From assembly GCA_002435755.1 (NCBI GenBank), contig DIYH01000021.1, positions 1-47,182 on the forward strand: a stretch of DNA of 47,182 nucleotides, given 5' to 3'. Of the stretch, positions 42,249 to 47,182 are shown in pieces. Numbering within the stretch: position 1 is the stretch's first letter; each line of letters begins with the position of its first letter. The stretch is from Flammeovirgaceae bacterium UBA6059. GTDB lineage: Bacteria; Bacteroidota; Bacteroidia; Cytophagales; Cyclobacteriaceae. The notes under the pieces are model-generated. The model was not told the origin of the DNA. It ran no database searches and was given only the letters and a program-made list of their open reading frames with translations. Position numbers and translations under genes: made by a program.

Positions 42249-43339
42249 TTTGGTGAAGGACTAGTCGATAATTGTATTAAATGTAAGGCCCATTGAACTG
42301 GATCAAATGATGAGATGACCATTTTTTGATTTTCCACAATAAGGCTTCTTTCCTGATCCGTGAAACCACACAAATGGTCAATTTTATGCTGTAGACTAAC
42401 ATGATCCCCTACCGGAAATAACATCTGATCGTCCTTTATTAAGTCTGCAACGCAACCACATGCTTCGCTGCAAATCACCGGTACTCCGGCTGCCATCGCT
42501 TCATTCACTACTAAGCCCCAAGGCTCAAAACTGCTCGAAAGCACACACAATAATGCATTTTGATAGACCTGAGGCAATGCTTCATAACTCAACCATCCTT
42601 TAAGTAAGATCCATTCTTTATCAGCTCCAATAAAGGTCCTTAACTCATGTCTCAAAGGACCATCTCCCACCAACCACAAAGCATATCGCCGATAAGTTTT
42701 TGAATTTCGATAGGCCTTAATTAAGGTCATCAGGTCTTTCTCTGGACTATAGCGAGCAACACAGACTATATAATCCTTTGATTTGAAATCAGCTTGACTT
42801 GCCCTAGTTGTTTCGAAATGAGCATTGTCTACCACGCTATAACCTGTCATTATTTTGGCTAATGGTTGCTTCAATCTTTTATGAAAAAAGTCCTTTGCTC
42901 TGCTACCAGAGACGAATAGGCCATCGACGAACCAATTAAGGAATAACCTCTTGAAGTAGTCTATCCACCATTTATTAGGATACCATGATTCAGCAAATAA
43001 TATGGTCTTTACCCTCAGTAAGCGATTAATAAGAGCATAAATCACATATTCTGGGTGTGAATATCCTGGTATTATGACTACCTCGATGGAACTTCGCTTT
43101 ACAATTCTTAGGTAGGCAAACAGACGATTAACCATATCACCAGCCTCTACATTCTCTTGTGATAAGTGGTGATGTCGGGTATCTTCAATCGGTACAGTAC
43201 CCCACTGATACAATGTATCTCCTTCACCATACTCAGCGATATGTATCTCACCATATTTGTATGTATTTACGAGCCCCCTTATTCGCGCCCAATGGTATTC
43301 ACCCATTCTATCCCAGATAATCAATAAATTTTTTTTCAT
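42245..43339 (-). CDS. Family 4 glycosyltransferase
   Basis: A 364-residue GT-B transferase. The ATG at 43339 is chosen over a TTG one codon before it. Donor-side motifs are IVCVARYSPEKDLMTLIKAY and FEPWGLVVNEAMAAGVPVIC (E-x7-E), followed by CGCVADLI. VIIPGYSHPEYVIYALINR in the N-terminal half fits the acceptor domain. It is coupled to the Wzy-like gene through the TTGA overlap at its stop. The transferred sugar is unknown. Confidence 0.9.
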   Translation of the reverse strand: MKKNLLIIWDRMGEYHWARIRGLVNTYKYGEIHIAEYGEGDTLYQWGTVPIEDTRHHHLSQENVEAGDMVNRLFAYLRIVKRSSIEVVIIPGYSHPEYVIYALINRLLRVKTILFAESWYPNKWWIDYFKRLFLNWFVDGLFVSGSRAKDFFHKRLKQPLAKIMTGYSVVDNAHFETTRASQADFKSKDYIVCVARYSPEKDLMTLIKAYRNSKTYRRYALWLVGDGPLRHELRTFIGADKEWILLKGWLSYEALPQVYQNALLCVLSSSFEPWGLVVNEAMAAGVPVICSEACGCVADLIKDDQMLFPVGDHVSLQHKIDHLCGFTDQERSLIVENQKMVISSFDPVQWALHLIQLSTSPSPN

Positions 43340-43357
43340 CAATTTTTTATGGAATGA

Positions 43358-44584
43358 TTATAAAGATAAATCCAATTGCCTAGTTAGATCAGTGACCTTT
43401 GAAGCGTAACAATTCCAGTCATAATTGATCGCCACCTGTCGCGCCGAATGTTTCATACCAATAAATTCATCATCGCTTTTATCTAGTAGCGATTCAATGG
43501 CCTTTGCAATCGCTCTGCTATTCCTAATTGGTACGATATATCCGTTTTTACCATCATCTATGACATCTGGTCCAACTGTATTTGGTGTGGTTATTACAGG
43601 CAGACCCGCAGCAAGTGCTTCAAGTATCACCAAACCGAAACCCTCAAAAATTGATGGGTGAACGAGTACGTCATAGTCTTTGTAAATATTGAAAAGAGAT
43701 TCCTGATCGCGTGGTTTTAGGATTTTGTATTGACTCTTATATCTCTCTAGAGCTTTCCCACTTCCCTCTACATGTCCGATTAATGTCAAGTTAACACTAT
43801 TAGTTGGCAATTTCTTTAAAGCAGCTAGAAGGTACTCAATTCCCTTTGCCTGCGATATTCTACCAACATAGAGTATTTTCAGAGGGTGACGTCTTTTGAT
43901 ATTAATGTCACTATTGATCAAATTTAATTGAGCACCTAATGGTATAATCACTATCTTTTTTTCAGGAAGACCAGCGTATTCCATCGTTTTCTTAGAAAAT
44001 GAAGAGGAAACTATGACGTGATCAGCCAATTCAGGTTCTTTTAACAATCGTTCTTCATAGTACCTCGGTAAATTCAATTGAGCGAAACTGTCTTCCCATT
44101 CTGGATGGAGGTTTTTCTCCTCTTCTAATATTCTCTTTCCATATTGATAATGAGCACTTGGAAATTCATATACCGTGGTTAGACCGAGTGCCCTAGCCTT
44201 GATGAGTGATTGATAGCAGCTCCCTTGAAATCCCCAAAACATATTGGCTTCTTCTAGCTCAAGTAGCTTTGAAACATATCTATCAAAAATTATATCTCTT
44301 GAATACACCGCAGAGTTCATTACTCTGCCATTCCCAAATAGACGATGTGTAATAAACTCTTTAAACTCAAACCTCCAGTTTGACTTCACGACTTCTCCAT
44401 CGAGACCTTTTAAAAACCTTCTGCTCCAGAATTTGCTATTGTACTTTTCTGATAAAAATTGGAGATATTTGGGTCGGATATATGAACTTGTATAAAATCG
44501 CTTTAAATATCCAGCAGAACGCAGGGCAAGTGCCAGATGATAGCTGTGTTGTTTACCGGCGTGAGAGACAATTACTCTTCTCAT
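43358..44584 (-). CDS. Family 4 glycosyltransferase
   Basis: A 408-residue GT-B transferase. SHAGKQHSYHLALALRSAG at the N terminus is the acceptor-side entry. ILYVGRISQAKGIEYLLAAL and FEGFGLVILEALAAGLPVIT (E-x7-E) form the donor half. DVIDDGKNGYIVPIR is the usual post-motif stretch. It starts inside the stop of the upstream transferase gene as ATGA (44581-44584) and is separated by 18 bases from the next. The linkage is unknown. Confidence 0.92.
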   Translation of the reverse strand: MRRVIVSHAGKQHSYHLALALRSAGYLKRFYTSSYIRPKYLQFLSEKYNSKFWSRRFLKGLDGEVVKSNWRFEFKEFITHRLFGNGRVMNSAVYSRDIIFDRYVSKLLELEEANMFWGFQGSCYQSLIKARALGLTTVYEFPSAHYQYGKRILEEEKNLHPEWEDSFAQLNLPRYYEERLLKEPELADHVIVSSSFSKKTMEYAGLPEKKIVIIPLGAQLNLINSDINIKRRHPLKILYVGRISQAKGIEYLLAALKKLPTNSVNLTLIGHVEGSGKALERYKSQYKILKPRDQESLFNIYKDYDVLVHPSIFEGFGLVILEALAAGLPVITTPNTVGPDVIDDGKNGYIVPIRNSRAIAKAIESLLDKSDDEFIGMKHSARQVAINYDWNCYASKVTDLTRQLDLSL

Positions 44585-45699
44585 TTGTCACTTGAAATAG
44601 TATTTAGTACCAAATCAACATGCTTCTCCCAGGACGCATAAGTGAGGTATTCACTCCAATCATGGTCCTTTGCTGACAATAAGTGTTTTAACTTATTCTT
44701 TGCCTCCTTAGCATTATCGGGTTCCACGAGTTGACCTACATTAAACCTTCTTGCGATAGAAGCCATGGCATTATCTCCATCGCAAATCAATAATTTCTTC
44801 TTGAAAGAGGCTATGGAGCTAAATATGCCACTTTGCGACTTAAACATGTGGCTATAATTGAGCCAAATGATATCGGAAGCATTAATACACGCAGACATCT
44901 CTTCGTATGTCAAGAACCGATCAATAATTTTAACTCTATCCCTCAGTTCAGCTTTTTCAATTTGACGCTTTAATTCTCTAATGATATTACTTTGGTTCGA
45001 TGGCTTTCCTGCAATTAAAAGATGCGTATCAGGGAATTCAGTTACTAGATCAATAGCCATCTTTGGGTTTTTTTCACTTCGAATGGCTCCTAATATTAAA
45101 ATCAATGGCTTGCCCTCTGTTCTGGTGTTGAGCTTATTTAATAAATACCTATCTGACTCAGGTAATTGGTAAATCCCGTGTGGTACATTTAGGTAACGGG
45201 TTCTACTGTTTACATAGTATTTTTTCTGCGGAAGCTGCTCATGATACAGCCCATAGTCCATCATTGACAGCAATCGTGTCATGCACCATGAAGATATGCT
45301 CCTTGAAGGAGGATAGTCATCACGATCAGGATCATGTAATACGATGATATATTTATGTTGATTGGCAAAATACATATATAGCCATACCCATAGAAAAGCA
45401 GAGATTTGTTCAAAATCATTAAATATTATGGTTGAAGAGCCAGATGTACGGACATTCAAAAAAAGCCTTATCGGGTTAAACAGCTGTCTCCACAAGAAGT
45501 GAAAACTCTTTAGTCTCTTTGGCTGATCATGTGCCAATAACTTCATACATCCATCACCCTCATAGTGCGCATTCTTTGGTAAGATCAAACGGCACGAATC
45601 GACTTTTTTGTGCCGACTATACGCCTTATGCAATTCGATTGAATAATCATAACACCCACCAAAAGAGCTTGATTCATAAATTATTATCTGTTCAGGCAA
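44581..45699 (-). CDS. Glycosyltransferase-like protein
   Basis: A 372-residue GT-B-like protein. LILILGAIRSEKNPKMAIDL and THLLIAGKPSNQSNII are donor-half strands. In place of the E-x7-E motif it has MFKSQSGIFSSIASFKKKLL, so the catalytic site is atypical. The N terminus (IIIYESSSFGGCYDYSIELH) fits transferases that act on cell-surface glycans. The start is TTG at 45699. It is separated by 84 bases from the family 2 transferase to its right, with no terminator seen. It could be a transferase with an altered donor site, or inactive. Confidence 0.8.
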   Translation of the reverse strand: MPEQIIIYESSSFGGCYDYSIELHKAYSRHKKVDSCRLILPKNAHYEGDGCMKLLAHDQPKRLKSFHFLWRQLFNPIRLFLNVRTSGSSTIIFNDFEQISAFLWVWLYMYFANQHKYIIVLHDPDRDDYPPSRSISSWCMTRLLSMMDYGLYHEQLPQKKYYVNSRTRYLNVPHGIYQLPESDRYLLNKLNTRTEGKPLILILGAIRSEKNPKMAIDLVTEFPDTHLLIAGKPSNQSNIIRELKRQIEKAELRDRVKIIDRFLTYEEMSACINASDIIWLNYSHMFKSQSGIFSSIASFKKKLLICDGDNAMASIARRFNVGQLVEPDNAKEAKNKLKHLLSAKDHDWSEYLTYASWEKHVDLVLNTISSDK

Positions 45700-45783
45700 A
45701 TTAGTAAATGATTAACTTCTGTCGGTCAGCAAAAAATCATAATGTTTGATTAAACTTTCCGATGATATGACGAATTAAGTCAT

Positions 45784-46836
45784 CTATCTGTATGATTGAA
45801 GTTTTGCTCTATTAAGGCGCACTTCCGCAGAGGTAAAAATCCAACCCTTTAGATAGCCAGAGATATAATTATATCGGGACACCTCAACGAGAAAAAGTGC
45901 ATTCATTAAATCTCTCAAATTTAAGGCATAATGTGGCTTGAGGTCATGATAATTGCGCCAAGCATTGAGATAACTCCGTAAACCAATACTTGAAGGTACC
46001 AGAAAAATGAATGACCAAAGGATGTCAATTTGCATTATCAAGGTTATTATATGGAGTGCAAGAACGAAAATGAAGGTATATCTGGCGGCTGATTCAACGA
46101 TTGTAGACCAAAAATTCTTCCTATTGATACCACTCTCCCCATCTCCCAGACCATATCGATAGGACTCTTTACCAAATTGACGATAGGACTTGTGCCTTCC
46201 CCAAAAGACATAAGGCTCTTCCACAAACAGGTACGGAATATTGACCTTCTTTATTCTTCTCCAGAAAATAGTGTCGTCGGCCGCAAGCGTTAACCATTCT
46301 TCATAGCCCCCTAGTTTTTCCCAAACTGATCTACGATAGGCAATGGATCGACTGGATGCGGTAAAGTATTGGTCTTGGACCACAGGGTATCCGTTTTGAA
46401 GGACAAGGTCCGCCCTGGCCGCTGCACTCTCCTTCTCAAAAGTACTCGCCCCAAACGCACCTGCTACTACATCAATAGCTTCATTTTCAAAATGTTCAAC
46501 TAATGACTTAATCCAGTCAGGGTGATAGGCACATCCAAAATCTGTTGACAAAATCCAGTCAAATTGTGCCTCCGCAATAGCAAGGTTTCTGCCCTTTGCC
46601 ACGTTACACCCCTTTTCTACAAGCAATTTGATCGCTATATCAGAGCGCTCCTTCCAGTCTTCTAGCGCACCTAATGTCCCATCCGTCGACCCTGCATCTG
46701 TAATGATGATCTCATCTGGCAATACACTTTGACTTTCTATTCCCGTTATCCATTCATCTAACCGCTCTATCTCGTTAAAGACGGTTGAAACTAACGAGAA
46801 CTGCACCTTATTTTCTTTCAACTTTAATCTCCCCAC
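45784..46836 (-). CDS. Family 2 glycosyltransferase with membrane segments
   Basis: A 350-residue GT-A transferase. FSLVSTVFNEIERLDEW and IIITDAGSTDGTLGAL begin the catalytic domain, and ILSTDFGCAYHPDW holds the metal-binding region. AADDTIFWRRI is an acceptor-side motif. Two hydrophobic segments near residues 250-290 suggest a membrane-associated C terminus. The start is GTG at 46836; a TTG seven codons later is an alternative. It follows the partial FAD gene by 28 bases and appears to belong to the same operon. The substrate is unknown. Confidence 0.9.
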   Translation of the reverse strand: MGRLKLKENKVQFSLVSTVFNEIERLDEWITGIESQSVLPDEIIITDAGSTDGTLGALEDWKERSDIAIKLLVEKGCNVAKGRNLAIAEAQFDWILSTDFGCAYHPDWIKSLVEHFENEAIDVVAGAFGASTFEKESAAARADLVLQNGYPVVQDQYFTASSRSIAYRRSVWEKLGGYEEWLTLAADDTIFWRRIKKVNIPYLFVEEPYVFWGRHKSYRQFGKESYRYGLGDGESGINRKNFWSTIVESAARYTFIFVLALHIITLIMQIDILWSFIFLVPSSIGLRSYLNAWRNYHDLKPHYALNLRDLMNALFLVEVSRYNYISGYLKGWIFTSAEVRLNRAKLQSYR

Positions 46837-46864
46837 TATAAACTTTCCACTGTCTTATCAATTC

Positions 46865-47182
46865 TCATTTACTAATTATTTTTGGCGTCAGTTCCATCGC
46901 TCGCTCGATACATTTATCTATATTGTAATACTCCCATTCAGCAAATCGACCTAACAGAAAAAAACCCTGTGATTCCAGTAACTGTCTTACTCGATCCACT
47001 TTAGCCCGTGTGCCCTGCTCCTGGATCACATAACTATTTGGTTCATAGTTACTTGCAAGTACTTCCAAATTACCTGGCAATTTCTTTACCTCTGATTGCA
47101 TTACGTCTTTAGAAACTTGACCTGAGAATTCTACCGTACAGGTCAGGCGCCCTTTGGGCGCATTATTATGTTCGGAGAAATT
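46865..47182 (-). CDS. C-terminal part of an FAD/NAD(P)-dependent oxidoreductase, cut by the window edge
   Basis: The frame is open from the right edge (47182) through 106 residues to a stop at 46865. An internal ATG at 47101 is probably not the start, because the frame continues as NAPKGRLTCTVEFSG, a coherent upstream part. The end GFFLLGRFAEWEYYNIDKCI resembles the C terminus of UDP-galactopyranose mutase- or protoporphyrinogen-oxidase-type FAD proteins. Its role in the polysaccharide locus may be ring contraction or oxidation of a sugar nucleotide, but the complete protein is needed to say. The 5' part lies outside the window. Confidence 0.65.
   Translation of the reverse strand, partial: NFSEHNNAPKGRLTCTVEFSGQVSKDVMQSEVKKLPGNLEVLASNYEPNSYVIQEQGTRAKVDRVRQLLESQGFFLLGRFAEWEYYNIDKCIERAMELTPKIISK

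Noticed and set aside
1..47182. tRNA, rRNA, CRISPR arrays, integrases, transposases or phage genes
   Set aside because: None was seen on either strand. The only mobile-element signal is the 161-base palindrome.

Overview
The window looks like chromosomal DNA of a marine-type Bacteroidota, most likely a Cytophagales relative. The basis is a TonB-dependent receptor with an N-terminal carboxypeptidase-regulatory-like domain, several outer-membrane beta-barrel proteins, AT-rich leaders without clear Shine-Dalgarno sequences, TATCTTTA-like -7 elements, a WcaF-type acetyltransferase and an FtsX/MacB-type exporter. The lineage is inferred from gene content only; no rRNA or tRNA gene was seen. TTG starts are unusually frequent, and several genes couple through a TTGA overlap of start and stop codon.

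Layout. (1) 1-812: a terminator of an upstream gene, then a long gene-free leader with a split direct repeat. (2) 813-5082: a tight six-gene + strand signalling cassette: soluble PAS histidine kinase, small unknown protein, degenerate SpoIIE/PP2C-like protein, Roadblock/LC7-like protein, minimal ABC-like ATPase without a signature motif, and a dual-specificity phosphatase. It contains no response regulator. (3) 5243-8084 (-): a TonB-dependent receptor and a small periplasmic TPR-like protein. A folded MITE-like palindrome (8177-8337) lies upstream, then a sterol-desaturase-family membrane oxygenase (+). (4) 9250-14267 (-): a MacAB-like exporter (ATPase, two tandem FtsX-type permeases, periplasmic adaptor) followed by a methyltransferase-like gene; phased TGTCA repeats lie upstream. 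(5) 14385-20172: a small conserved-looking protein, a lipoprotein, a TerB/ABCG-type ABC fusion, a YdcF-like protein and a small HAD-like hydrolase. (6) 20152-26280: an esterase divergent from a five-gene operon (esterase-like hydrolase, ATP-grasp ligase with a histone-H1-like tail, YbdK/GCS2 carboxylate-amine ligase, class-I glutamine amidotransferase, second ATP-grasp-like protein). This looks like a pathway that forms and trims amide bonds and is the best candidate for an undescribed biosynthetic system. (7) 26277-47182, mostly -: two paralogous outer-membrane proteins and a large surface-polysaccharide locus. The locus holds a CapD/PglF/WbpM-type dehydratase, a WecA/WbpL-type initiating transferase, an NAD-dependent epimerase/reductase, a WcaF acetyltransferase, twelve glycosyltransferases, a Wzy-like polymerase and a partial FAD protein that runs off the right edge.

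How the genes work together. The dehydratase, reductase and initiating transferase would make an N-acetylated 6-deoxyhexosamine (QuiNAc- or FucNAc-like) and load it on undecaprenyl phosphate. The glycosyltransferases would extend it, the acetyltransferase would decorate it, and the Wzy-like protein would polymerise it. No Wzx flippase or Wza/Wzc export gene lies in the window, so the locus probably continues to the right.

All family calls come from motifs read by eye. No database search was run.
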